NCBI GenBank assembly: GCA_963576475.1
Contig: OY754981.1
Coordinates: 14,312,216-14,376,215 of the forward strand
Length of the DNA stretch: 64,000 nt
Origin: Molanna angustata
Taxonomy: Eukaryota > Arthropoda > Insecta > Trichoptera > Molannidae
Reading direction: 5' to 3'
The notes under the pieces were generated by a model. The model saw only the letters and a program-made list of their open reading frames with translations. It made no database searches and was not told where the DNA came from. Positions 10,938 to 28,500 of this stretch are shown in pieces (positions within the stretch are counted from its first letter, which is position 1; each line of letters starts with the position of its first letter). The translations under genes and the position numbers were made by a program.

Positions 10938-12670
10938 TCTTATACACTTATACACTTCTTATGGACTATTTACATGATCAGAGCAACATAACATTATAAT
11001 TTCTCCATACAGAAATGTGTGCCTATAGGTAGGTATTTCCAACCCTGATTAACTATATTACCCAACACACAAAATTATTTAGACAATGATATGTTGTAGG
11101 GACATAAAATTATGGTACTTCCCAACAACTATTTTATTCTCCTTGACAATAGCATTATTTTATTTCAATTTTATTGACAAAAATCATTATTTTATTCCTT
11201 TCTTTTCGCCCTACCAATCCTAACTATGTTACATAAATTAATATAAGTTCCCGTAGGTACATTTTCTTTTTATAAAACAACTCATTCTTATTACCTCGAT
11301 GACTGCCATAATTTTCTTCGAAGCTTGGAGAAAAAGAATCGAATTTTCTCAAGGAGAAAATCATTTTCCTATCTTTATCGCTATTCGCCCTCTGTATGTC
11401 GAGACGCGAAGCTTTTCCCTGCGCCCCAAGCTTACTAACCTCAGCTAAACGATCTGCATCAGAGTCCCGAACCAAAGCGCGAAAGTATCCCCTACGGACG
11501 TAAATCAACTTATTGTACTTCAATTTTCTTCCCTTTTATTATTATTAATTTAATATTCTCCCCTCGCGCCAATTTCCTCCCCTTTCAGATTTTCCTCGGC
11601 TTATTTTTTTTCGTGCCATCTATAGAGTTTCGCGCGCTGTCTCTGACCTATGACAGTCGGTCGAGCAGAGCGCTTCCCGAAGCTGATCGAATTTTTCGCT
11701 AGATGTCTCCCCTAGTATTGAAACGAAAGCTCTCGTCTCCTCTGAGCGGCTGGCGCATATTTAAAATACCTATTTAAAAACCACCTTATTATACTGATAA
11801 TAACCAGAATGGAAACCTCCGCTGTCCGTAACCACCAACTTATTTTATTTTATTTTAATTAAGTCAGCTCAGACACAGGCATGAATGCCCAAATATTTCT
11901 GCGCATAATAGCTTATAGCCTATATGGGAAGTACATACGATCAGATAATCACCTATCACCTGATCTCGGATATGGGTTATATAAGAATTTCATAACCGCG
12001 TCGAGGGAGAATTCCGGCGTTCGGTTCTCCCTGCCTACCCAAGGTAACGCAATGACCGTCATGGTATCGCCTGGTATTATTTACTTATTGTTAATTTCTA
12101 TTTATTTACTAAAATCCTTTTTTTTTTTCAAGTATCACAATAACAATTAACATAATATAACTTTCTACCGTAGTAAATAAAATTATAAGTTATACTATAA
12201 TTTAAAAAAGGTTAAAGTATGTCGTAAGTGTATACATTTATACCTATATTTTAATTTGTGGATTAGGCTACTCTACTAGGCTATGTAAGCCGGTCCCAGA
12301 GTAACGTTAGGTATATAAATCAGTCCTATTATTTCAATTCGTCTTGGTGTTAGTTAATTTTGTAAGATTTTGTGGTAGGTTGCAGTAATTTAGATGTGCG
12401 TATGTATGAAGTATGTATTTATTTTTGTGTTGAAAAAAATTAATGCCAGAATAATTACCGTCCTACTGCTTGATACCGTCGTAGGAAAATTTGTAGGTAA
12501 TTTTGTAACAGAACGGTGTATGACAGAGTTCAGAACGAAGATACAAGGAAAGAAAGTAAGATACCGAAAGATGTAATTAACAGAATTAAAGTTAACACAT
12601 TTAGATGGGTTGGCACGACCATGTAGACGATATTTTTAAAGATGAAAGTGCAAGAAACGTGAACCACAGA

Positions 12671-12817
12671 CGAACATGTCTCCGACGATGTATGAATGTT
12701 GCTGAGGCGATGAATGTGTGTCAAGGTGGAAAAATGCGGCGTTCGGTTCTCTTTGCCTACCCCGTGAGGGCCATGGCGTGTTGGTCTGTAAGTATGTACG
12801 TAGGTATGTATGTATAG
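12671..12817 (+). repeat. non-LTR 3' end embedded in the second LTR
   Basis: Second copy of the segment described at 600-746, in the same relative place in the LTR. Confidence 0.5.
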
Positions 12818-13923
12818 TTAAAAGTTAAAATTCGTCTGTGTATACATGCTAAGTCCTTTTTTTATTCGTATAATTTTCATAGTCCTAGAACGTCGCTATT
12901 AATTTGGTCTCTCTTGAATCGAGGTTTTTGTGAATATCCTGGGATATTATTCTAGGTATGCAGCTTGGTACTTTCGGACCGGGTCGTAGGTACCCGCGCG
13001 AAAAAAAAACATCGATACATGTCGGTATTCTGAGGATGATTTAGATATTAAACCTAGGGTCGTGATCTTTTCGACTGTAGTTTTTTTTCTTTTGTTTTTA
13101 TTTTTTCGTAGTGCGAAGAATAGGTTGAGTTAAATTTCTATTTCACTCGTTACTGGGTCTTAACCTTCTAGTGTTAGGTCATTATTACCGGGAGGTTTTT
13201 TTTTTTTATTTTATTCATGCTCTCATTTCCTTCCTGGGTTATTTAATCATTCGATTCTTTATTTATTTATTTGTTTATCGAGCCGTTTATCCTCTGAAAT
13301 GGTTGTCTACCCCTTCCTACGTTTGCTTATTTCTTCGTATCTCTTTTCTTGATTGCGTTAGTTATTTATTTACGTATTTATTCCCCTATACCTATCTGTA
13401 AATTTTCTTTCAGCATCACTCTGTTGGTTTACTTACGTGTTTATTTCTACATTCACGTAATTGGCTTACTCCCCAGCTCATTAATTTATTTATTTTTGTT
13501 TACTGTTAAATATGTAGGTCTTGTTTCCCGAAATTAAAATAATTAAATAAATCAATCAATTTTCCTGTTTTCTATCTCCTTTCGGTCCGCAACGATTCGA
13601 CAGTGGGTAAGCCCTGGCTACCCCTACTTATATTTCCTTGTCTGGTCTCATTCAAATTTATGCGTCCTACCCTATGAACCTACTTATGAACTTGATACCT
13701 TGGGGTGGTCTAGTGATATAGTGACCGAACACAGTCTGGACCCACATGCGTTCCCACGAACTAGATTTGCCGGGCCACATCGCCGTCCGTCTAATTTCTG
13801 ATTTATCGTATCCGTTAGAGCGGCTCGCGAAATCTGACACCTTTCTCCAACGGACATTCCAGTGGCGTAACTAGCTCTACCTACTTGGTCGTTTGATGTT
13901 GTTCAATACGAAACATCTCTGTG

Positions 13924-14200
13924 TTTTCTCAAACCAAAATTAAAAATACCGAAAATATTTTTATTATTCACGGTGAGCTTGTCTGTTGATTTCTTATTTA
14001 TGCCGCCAAATTATAACTTTTGGGTAATTAAATTATTTACCGATTAATTATTTACTTATTGTTTTCTCAAACCAAAATTAAAAATACCGAAATTATTTTT
14101 ATTATTCACGGTGAGCTTGTCTGTTGATTTCCTATTTATGCCGCCAAATTATAACTTATGGGTAATTAAATTATTTACCGATTAATTATTTACTTATTGT
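13924..14200. repeat. 138-bp tandem duplication in the 5' LTR
   Basis: Counterpart of the duplication at 1853-2129, with matching internal differences. Confidence 0.8.
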
Positions 14201-14616
14201 CATTTCGTTAATTATCACCCGACACTAATTAGCTATATCCCATTCTATTGAATAGGATCCAGCGATTACTAGCAATTTCTTCTGAAAGCATTTTCCTATG
14301 TCAGAAGCAATTTTTTTTTTTTTTCTTAAGACTTGTTCCCGCTTCTATTTTTCTGATTACCCACAATATTTCGGTACGCCCATGTCGCATTTCGATGTCT
14401 CGACCGTTGGCGTGTTCCCATGGACCAGCCAAGATATCCATATGTGTCAATTATAAGTTATTGCGTCCTGCCTGGCACTTCCTTGCGACCGACAAGGTTC
14501 TCCGGGGCTAAACCAACATACCACCTACGCAGGATTCTGCGAAATATGCACGTCTGTAGTGTCTGAGACCCGACGCGTGATTTTGTTCAAATACCTATCC
14601 ATGTTGGATATATCAA

Positions 14617-15501
14617 GGTAATCATTTAGTTTTTCTGTTGATCTTTTTGAAATGCTGATAGTTTGCAATTCTACTATAGAATATAGAAAAATTCAATAGT
14701 TTAATAACAATACGGTGGATTATGTATTAAATTATTTTAAAAATCTCACCAAAAACATGTTTTTTATGTAGAAAAACAAAATAAAATACTTTAATTTTTA
14801 AAAAATAGCTTAAAATATTTTCTTTGGTAAGAGTATTCAGAAAGTGGCTTTAATGCATGGATCATAAACGGTTTATAATTAATTGTTAAAATAAAAAGCA
14901 AGGAAAAATGATTGAGCCTAAAGAAATAGTATAGTTAGCGGCAAATTTCTCAAGCTCGTCATGTGGGCGCACAGAGCGCAAACTTTTTAGTTTAAACCCA
15001 CCTGAAAAAGAGAACGGTTGTTCTAGAAACAAGTTGTAGAATAAAAATAAATAAGTGGAAATAAACAAAGTTATATTGTTGTTTTAATATTTTTTCAAAT
15101 GAATTTCTACAAAGTAAATGCCTCTACCTTAGAATATTTGTGTTTTTTTTTTCTTAATTGGTATATGCGCAAACTGCTGCACTCCACAGCTTTTTTTTAA
15201 GAATTTTGCCAGCATCTATACAAGCCAAGCAATCTTTAAATTATAATATTATCTCTAAATAACAAACACCATTCTATTATTTCCTAATTCCTTTCTATTC
15301 CAATACATAAAATATATTCATTTATGTATATACATAGGTATAACAACTCATTTTTAATATATTCGTCAGTGAAATATAAAATTGTATTTGTTGCATTTTT
15401 TTATCTTAGAAGATTTAGGAGTCTGAATGCATATTTTTATAGATTTAATTTAAATCATAAATTTAGCGCTAATATTTTTTTTATCATGCAATACTCTGAA
15501 A
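14617..15501. other. AT-rich intergenic DNA between LTR element and hAT-like element
   Basis: I see no gene. Fragments such as GCGCACAGAGCGCAAA (14970) and TTGGTATATGCGCAAA (15160) resemble pieces near 38450-38510, which suggests shared repeat debris. The target duplication of the gypsy-type element cannot be checked because its left end lies outside the window. Confidence 0.4.
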
Positions 15502-16655
15502 CAGTGTGACCGTTTTTAGTATTTTTAGTACTAAATTGGTATTTTTTCGCCACTTTGGAACACGTTTGGTATTTTTTTAGTATTTGAAATTTTTGGTATT
15601 TTTTGGTATATTTTGTGATTTTTGGAAAATTAAATACCATTTTTTGGTATTTTTTTTAGTATTTTTGGTATATTTTGTGATTTTTGGAAAATTAAATTCT
15701 TACCATTTTTTGGTATTTTTTTAATATTCTGTCTGAATTCACTTTTTTCTCTATGATAATTTTATCGCTCTTTACTTCTATTAATTACTCATTGATGGAC
15801 ATGGTGGTGGCGGGATCTTTTGAATTACATTTTTTAACTGGTGACTTTTCACATTATTCTAAAAAATACTAAAAAGTATCGAACATTAAATAACTTCTGA
15901 AAAATTACATGTATCGTCCACATTGAACAAAGTTTGTTGACATGTTGTGTTTTGATGGAGTTAATAATTATTATGAAGCGAAAATACGAACAAAATTATT
16001 GTCCTGAATAGGAACAGAAATGAATTTCATAATAAATTTACTTTCAGATCCACCATCATAAATCTTTAAGTAATCTCAATCCTTTGTTAATCATATTCTT
16101 TGTAGGAAAAAATAAGTTTTTTTTTCATAACTATGGGGCGATTAAAAATATCTTTTTTTCTTCGAAAGTAGTTAAGTGACAGTGCTTAATTAAGTATTTA
16201 ATTAACAGCTCCAGTTCGGGAGCAGCTCAGATTTGTAAGATCTTTTATATTTTTGCCTTGAATATTTGGATTTTTAGGTACATGACAGGCGATTATTTTT
16301 TTAATTCTTTACAGCAAGAGCTAATGTGTTTAATTTGACTTTTCTGCAAAGATGATCATTATTATTCTGTACATATAACCGAATTTCATATGATTCCATT
16401 TCTTACTTACGACACATTCTTTCTCCCCCGCCATATTATTTTGTTTATCCGGTTATTAACTCGTTTTCCACGCTCTTCTTTGTTATATACGTAACAATTA
16501 TACTATAAATATATGCGTGTTTTCTTAGTATGTTCCCAAATATCGTTAAAAAATTTAGTATTTTTTTGGTATTTTTTCACATTGGGTTTAGTATTTTTTA
16601 GTATATTTTCGCCACAAGTGCGGTATTTTCGGCAGTTTGGAAAACGGTCACACTG
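15502..16655. mobile_element. hAT-like non-autonomous DNA element
   Basis: The element starts CAGTGTGACCGTTTT and ends with the exact inverse AAAACGGTCACACTG. It is flanked by a perfect 8-bp duplication CTCTGAAA at 15494-15501 and 16656-16663, which is the size made by hAT transposases. Both ends are built of iterated TTTTGGTATTTTTTAGTAT-like motifs, and the 1154-bp interior has no transposase. Its right end lies 103 bp upstream of the Ras start codon, so it probably sits in the promoter or 5' UTR. Confidence 0.85.
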
Positions 16656-16757
16656 CTCTGAAATGTCGATAGTCGATAACTGTTGCTGCCATTTATGTCA
16701 TTCTTGTTTAGTTTTTATGTTGTTTTAAGTTTTATCATTGATATTTTATAATATATC

Positions 16758-21599
<4,842 letters not shown>

Positions 21600-22852
21600 C
21601 CTCTGCTTCATATTCACAGTCGCAAACATCGAAGATTTAGCTTTAATCCAGATACAATACTTGTATCTTAATGTATAATAACATTCATTTTTTACACATA
21701 CCTACACAAATTATTCCGAGACCATCCTGCATTTTACTATTTCATCTAGTCACTCATGTTTTTTTATTTGTTCGGATGTATATATTGTCAAAATTTGTTA
21801 GTGTGAATAATTCAATTGCTTTTTCGCGATGTACATATTATTATGTCTCTTGAATACCAAAAAAATTAGTTTATTTAATTTGATTGACAAAAAAAAAACA
21901 ATTGATTTTATGAAATTTTGTGATGATGTAAATATGCGGATATCTTGGGATAATATTATTATTTTTGTCTATGATAAAATTACATACCTGAATGACCGTT
22001 CATTTAATATTATTCTTTATTACATTACAATGTTGTGTAGTATAATATTTTGGTATGTTATTAAACTAATATAATATATAATATTACATTACTAACAAGA
22101 ATAACAGTTTATGCGTCAATTCTAATTATTTGTTTGATAATATTATGATGTTTTGTTTAAAGTTATCTTAACCTCGACAAAGTAAAAATTGATTGGTTAA
22201 TAATGGATACCAACCTTCATGGCTAAGCCATGGGTTGACTTTAATTCTCTAGACACAATTATTATAACACAATTATTTTCGTTGCGTTTCTTTCGGATCA
22301 TAAGTCTCCAGAGAGTGGCAACTTGTTATTGAGTGTGTGTTCGATTCATATTAGACTCAGTACATGGCACTCGTCTGATAAAGAATGTGAAATAAAAAAA
22401 TAATATGTGTATATCAATTTGTATTGTATTTAATTTTTATGTTTTATATCAAAAAATATATGGGTGCAATCATATCCTCATCAAAATGGTGCTATCAGAC
22501 CATTATCTTTTGCAATGAAATATACCATTTTGAATTTCACAAAAAGTGATTGCACTTGGGTGTTTTAAATCTGCTATTTCCGATATAATAATTATTATTT
22601 ATTTCAAATATAAATATTTGGTACTCCCAATTTAAGCCCGTCCATTAAGTTGAGTTATGTTTTAAACAGTTTTTTCTACTATGAGCAGCTTTGTTGTGTC
22701 ATTAAATGAGTATTTTTCAACTAGACCTTAAAATACACCACAGCTCGCTAAAAATTTCAACATAAAAAATAATAATTAGTATTTAAAAATCATACAACTA
22801 AATAATATGAAAATTATAATTTATTTAGTAAATGTGTTCAAATGCGAATACA
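21600..22852 (+). other. Ras 3' UTR and downstream DNA
   Basis: No gene is seen. The 3' UTR presumably continues some way from the stop at 21597-21599. An AATAAA lies near 22392, within a relic of SINE family C (22290-22410), whose AGTCTCCAGA and TATTGAGTG words match the copy at 35410-35645. The exact polyadenylation site cannot be fixed. Confidence 0.4.
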
Positions 22853-23238
22853 ATACGCCCTATTCAGTAACTATTGTAACTAAAATAATAGGAACGTTCT
22901 AAAATTGTAGATTTTAGATTTGCGGTCTTATTTCAGCGTTATAAAATATCAAATTGGACTAAATGGAATAGGAACGTACCTATATTGGCCGGAACGTTCT
23001 TAAAAAGTTACTGAATTAGACGTATTTTGAATAATTATGAAAATTTCATATTTTCATAATTATTCATAATACGTCTGATTCAGTAACTTTTTAAGAACGT
23101 TCCGGCCAATATAGGTACGTTCCTATTCCATTTAGTCCAATTTTATATTTTATAACGCTGAAATAAGACCGTAAATATAAAATCTGCAATTTTAGAACGT
23201 TCCTATTTTAGTTCCAATAGTAACTGAATAGGGGGTAT
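22853..23238. mobile_element. foldback element with about 185-bp arms
   Basis: The whole 386 bp is a long inverted repeat. It begins ATACGCCCTATTCAGT and ends ACTGAATAGGGGGTAT, and arm identity is high throughout, including GGAACGTACCTATATTGGCC and its inverse. The centre near 23045 has almost no spacer. There are no coding frames. It is a MITE-like foldback of unknown superfamily. Confidence 0.85.
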
Positions 23239-23619
23239 TATAAACTTATTCCTAACCTCATACGAAAAAAGTGTTGATAGCATTTTTCCTGCAACTAATT
23301 TCCATTCAATTTATAAAGAAACTCACTCATGTGAATTGCTATTATCATTGAAGACTATCCAAACCTAACGGAAAATTATATAGGATTCAATTATATACGA
23401 CAACCAAATAATAGTATGATGTGTACTCAAATCTCCATTCCCCATAATTTTAGTCTATAATAATAAAAGTGACTCACTTGAGCGAGTTACTTTATATATT
23501 CAATTTGATCACATGTTTTTAATAAATTATATTTCTCAGCAGTTTTTTAATACTTTTTACTATTATTATGTTTATAATTTTCGAGTTTAATGTCAACTTT
23601 AATATTTTTACTGACAAAC

Positions 23620-23735
23620 TTTTTAACATCTCAATAGAGACGAAGTTGGGATATTATAGAAGAACCAGGAACTCAAGGCACCTACAGGGTTTACGACCTG
23701 TCATCGGCTGGGCTTACAACCTACAGATCAACTTT
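23620..23735 (-). repeat. SINE family A body, partial copy
   Basis: Read on the minus strand it matches the body of the SINE at 24268-24525: CCAGCCGATGACAGGTCGTA, then TTGAGTTCCTGGTTCT, then TCTCTATTGAGATGTTAAAA. The tRNA head is missing. Confidence 0.7.
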
Positions 23736-24267
23736 AATATCTCAATGCGAGCTGTGGTGTAGTCGAAAATCTAGTTATTTTACACAACACATTTTTTTAG
23801 ACAAATGGTATCAATACTCATTTTACCATACTTGTATATATGTAACTTTCATACCTAGTGATTTATTTAAAATATTTCTCAGACAATTCTTGCTTCTCTG
23901 AGCTGGCATCACTGGTAAGTTGCCATTCAGCAAATTTACCACTTTCATGTGTTTTGAATAGAAGACTTCTTATTTACAATTATTAATGAACCTTAACTGT
24001 TCCCAATGCGGTGCTAAGTTTTTTAATAATCACAATATGTCCAATTCTGATTCGTTTCATACTACGAAATCGTCTATAACCAACTTTCATCCGTTCGGTG
24101 TGACGAAATAGAGTCCTGTATAAATGCAGTCAACTTTTTGACATTTCTCATATACTAAAATTCAGACGGATAAATTTAGACAAATCAGAATAGGACATTT
24201 TAGATATAGCATCCTCGTTTCTAATTTATGCATCAAATTGATGTATAAATTAGACCCATCAAAAAGA

Positions 24268-24525
24268 TAGGTCGATGGCAGAGCGGTTAGCGCGCTGGGC
24301 TAGCAATCCAGTGGTCGCTAGTTCGAATCCTGCCTCGACCGATTTCGTTAACAGATATAAAACTTTCAAAAATTGGATTGATAGGGAACTCAATAATAAG
24401 ACATAATTGGTCATGTAAACCAGCCGATGACAGGTCATAAGCCCTATAGGTGCCTTGAGTTCCTGGTTCTATAAAACATATTTCTTTGTCTCTATTGAGA
24501 TGTAAAAATTTGTCATAAAAAACAT
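24268..24525 (+). repeat. full tRNA-derived SINE, family A
   Basis: The head at 24270-24341 resembles an alanine-type tRNA (anticodon-arm loop CTAGCAA; A box TGGCAGAGCGG; B box AGTTCGAATCC), but D and T stems are imperfect. The body carries CAGCCGATGACAGG and TTGAGTTCCTGG, and the tail ends GAGATGTAAAAATTTGTC. Parts recur at 23620-23735 and twice at 62191-62746. The imperfect stems and attached body argue for a SINE rather than a tRNA gene. Confidence 0.75.
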
Positions 24526-24954
24526 TCATTATCGTTTAGATGCTGAATGTTAAGTAATAATTTCGCATTACTACATCTCTACACAAAATCAAGCTTAGAT
24601 TTCATAACTCTCTGGCCCACAGTTATTCCAGGCCAATGACTTCATAATTCATAGTAAGTATTATCACTTAAGTGCATTATCAATATAATTTTTTTGACTT
24701 TAATTGAGTTATCTTATAAATTTAAATATCATATCAAACAAAAAAGCTTTAAAACTAGATTTTTACCCTCCACATCCATGGAATGGTGGGGTGTTATGAT
24801 TTTTTTAGATGTATCTGTATTATGAAATATATACATATGTACATGATATATATATATATACTTAGTTGTGTCAACTGGCATTTATAAGTTATGAAATTTC
24901 AATTAATTAAGGGTTGAGCAATCATAAATAAATTCAATCATTTTAATAAAACAA

Positions 24955-24990
24955 CAAACATGTTTATATCTATTGATATAAACATGTTTG
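24955..24990. repeat. perfect 16-bp hairpin
   Basis: The two 16-bp arms, CAAACATGTTTATATC and its exact inverse, flank the loop TATT. Weaker pairing continues outward (TAAAACAA and TTGTTTTA). Confidence 0.8.
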
Positions 24991-25003
24991 ATTAGTTGTT
25001 TTA

Positions 25004-27562
25004 TCATTGTTGTTTTTATGGTGTAGTGAAACTGAGATAGACTCGTATAAATTTAATTTAGTTTATTATTGTTCATATTTATTTTTTTATTTATGTCTGC
25101 AGTGCACAAAGCAAGAGCACTTCCTCTAAAGGACTGAAAACAGCTTTGTTTCCTGAATCATTAAATGGGGCTATATAAATTATTTTCAACCAATTTAAAG
25201 AGATGTGTGAATTTGACTTGGCATGCTATCAATAGATAAATTATAATTAAACACAGATATTACAATTATTCATGTACAACATATCTTTGTTTTACTGTAC
25301 AAATTATTCTGTTATATTTCGTACAAGTTATTTATTATTAGTTTCAATATAACTGTGTACTTCAATTGTATTCATTGAGACAGAGAATGAGTTGCAGCTG
25401 GTTTAGAAATAACTAACAAAGCTTCCTTTCAAAATAATGTATTTCTTAACAACAAAACATAATTTTACACTAACAAAAAAATTAATTTTAAATGATTTAT
25501 ATTATTGTCACTTGGCACACTTGAAATCAGCTTAGCATATTCCCCAATATCTATATTGACATGAAAAATAATATAAGTTCATCTAAAGGCACCTTGGTGG
25601 TGTGTATAAATTGTAATGAATTGTGCATGTGTAGATGCCTAATGGTAGTTTCTACCAAATGGAGAATAGATTGGAAACCAGTGTTTTCAATCCATAGAAG
25701 GAAAAATTAAACATGAAATAATTTTTACCAAATTACATCTCCACTGGGAATCAAATCTATGAATATAAAACCCCCGGATATATTTTTTTTTTAATATTAC
25801 AGTATTTAATTGAAGCATATGATGCTGTTATGAAATGCATCAACGTTGATACTTTGAATTTTACAGATAGTTTGTTTTGTATATTTTCATGAACTGGCTA
25901 TATGTTTTTTTTAAGTTTCCTATTATTTAAGATTTATATATTTCTAACATCTGTATATTTTGTGATCGTTTTATTTATTAGTTTTATTATTTTGAAGCTA
26001 GATTTTTTAAAACTAGGCGTGTAAGTCGATATGCATTCATTTTGTTTGTGAAATGTTTAATCAGCTTGTTTCATAAAAATAATCACATATAGGTATATTA
26101 GATGACTTATAGTCGTCTATGTAAGGTGCTATAGACATTATTTATATTTTGCTGTTAATTTAGTAAGTACATAACATCAGTCCAATGAAATGGTAAAAAC
26201 GCTGTTATGTCACGGTGCCAAATACTGTCTTCATAAACTCTTAATTATTTAACAATGTTACCATATTCATTATAAATTTTATTGATTCATCAATATTTTA
26301 AAAATATTTATGTATTATTTTTGAATGCAACATTTTATAAATCGCCAGTAACATATTAATGCTAATTAAAAAACAATAATACTTATTTCATTGTTTAGAT
26401 AATATTTATGATTATTTAAATTATTTCTATTCTTTTTAATATTGATATGTAGGTACATTTTTTTTTAATAAACTGCACAATTATAATTAAATACATATGA
26501 TTTTTACCAACGAAGTTGTATTAAGTTTATTTATATAAATAAAATAGTATTATTTAATAAGTGTTTCCCATTTTATATTCGAAAATCTATTATCAATTGT
26601 TGATTTTTTCTCTACCCTCTTAATTATGTTGTGCCTACATTGTTCTATTTATCCTGTATTTTTTTGTAAATGCCCTATTAAGGGCGTATATATAATAAAT
26701 AAATAAATAAATATATTTTTAAACCGTGTGAGGTTGAATAAATAAATGCTCTAATTTTTTATAAAACGCACAGATGTATTAATTTTATCTTATGTATTAT
26801 TTAGTAATCGGGGCTTTTTTAATGCTGCCTCTGACGGGCTACAGTTTTGAAATATGCTGTGCCATAAGCAAATGAAATTGGTCAGGATTCAAAGCCAGCT
26901 CTAACGGTGACCAAATTTTAATAATATTTTTATTGAATTTTCTTATCGCTTAACTATTGATATTTAAAGCTTGAAATGTTTTTAGCTTACTCATTCGGAC
27001 TTAATTCTTTTTGCAATTTGAGTTTAATCAGTTTATTGTATGACCGAAATTGGCTAAGCAACGGGTTATAGTCAAGTTCCAAATAGTAAGGCCTATTATA
27101 TTTTATGGAAAATTTTATATTGTTTTAATATGTATTTATGTTATAGCTGTACAATTTACACAATTTTTATTTATGAATATACCTGTTATAAGTAATCCGT
27201 AACTAAATAATAAATTTTTATATTTATATAATTTAAATTTAAAAATTATAAATTACGACTTTTTTTATCCCTTTCCCAAAAAGCATTTAATGCTTGATTA
27301 TTCTTGGGGATGTCACATCCATTTAAAATAAAAAATATTATCCAATTTTAATAAATTTAGTATGTGCAATGAAATTTGAGATTTATTTACATAGTATTGT
27401 ACGTATCTATTAAACAAGTATGTAGTAGCTGAGATTAAACAAAGTTTAAAACACCAATTTGAAGATTGTGGCCTTTGCTAGTGAATTATATTATTTCAGA
27501 ATCGGCTTTCAATATTTTTATTATAAAGTGAATTGGAGAAATACATTATTAATGTATGTATA
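25004..27562. other. AT-rich intergenic DNA, no gene seen
   Basis: It holds only short stop-broken frames. A B-box-like SINE scrap on the minus strand lies near 25740-25765 (GATTTGATTCCCAGTGG) and an AATA microsatellite near 26693-26712. Confidence 0.4.
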
Positions 27563-28496
27563 GGCCGGCCACGCTTGACTTTAGTATGACGTCATCAAAA
27601 AACTATGCGACCCGTCGTAAGTCGTATTTTTGTACATGTAATTTGGATGCCAATACGGTGACCATCATTTTGTTTACAATGGACCCAATTTTTTTATTTA
27701 ACTTTGATCATCTTTCCATTTTCACTTATTACATCATTTAAGACAATAAAGAATGTAATTATTAATTCTTACCTTACTTAACATGTCTGCGTAAGGGCAG
27801 CTATAAGGAATTGGGTCCATTCTACGCTTCCGAAGTAGTGCACTACGTAGCCTTTGGGAAGGTTTGCAATCTGATAAATTAATAATATATTTTTTCGATC
27901 TTATAATAAGAGAAGGTGAAACACAGAATTCGGTCAAGATTGTTCTATAGTAGGGCTGCTGTGTTAATGGGGGAGTCCGAGAAGCAACTGGTTCGAGTAT
28001 GTTGAAGGTTTACTGTGATTTGATGTTGCAACTGAGGACTTTACACAATATAAACAATTTTTCAAAAGTAAAACAGGTCATGTTAAACACATCATATTTA
28101 ATAAATAATAAAATATCAATGACAAATAAATGGTTGTGGTGTGTATGAAACAAATTTCATACATTCTATTTGTTAAAATAATGTTTTTGTTGTTTAAAAA
28201 TACGCACTAGGACAAATTGTCACCCTATAGACGAAGATTTGAAATATTTCTTTAAAACGTCATTCACATTCACAAACGTCACGTGGTATCTTCGAAATAA
28301 GTGTATGATTTATAAAAGACGTACGTTTTAACATTTTATATGGGAGTTTGGTTTTTTCACTGCGACTTACTTTCATCTTCCGTCTTTGTTTTTTTATATA
28401 CAGAGAATAAGAAATAGATACATTAAAAGCAGAAGTATTTTTGTTCGATCGACATATTTTTGCGATGAGTCATACCAAAGTCAAGATTGGCCAGCC
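27563..28496. mobile_element. 934-bp non-autonomous TIR DNA element
   Basis: The left end GGCCGGCCACGCTTGACTTT matches the inverse of the right end, GGCTGGCCAATCTTGACTTT, and the match continues for about 33 bp. Both sides are flanked by TATA, so the duplication is TA or TATA. There is no transposase frame. Superfamily is uncertain; a TA duplication would fit Tc1/mariner-like or related elements. Confidence 0.75.
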
Positions 28497-28500
28497 TATA

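Larger units (their letters stand above)
9596..14616 (-). repeat. 5' LTR, about 5 kb
   Basis: The part 12072-14616 is directly repeated at 1-2542. The part 9596-12071 has no partner in the window because the other LTR is cut at position 1. The inner border is set by the lysine primer site. The outer border is where identity with the other copy stops at TATCAA (14611-14616). On the minus strand it starts TGATATATCC. Small frames inside (for example 9702-9893 and 11224-11523) look non-coding. An LTR of this size is far above the few hundred bases usual for gypsy elements. Confidence 0.7.

Noticed and set aside
24270..24341. tRNA-Ala gene
   Set aside because: D and T stems are mismatched and the sequence is the head of a SINE with a body found elsewhere.
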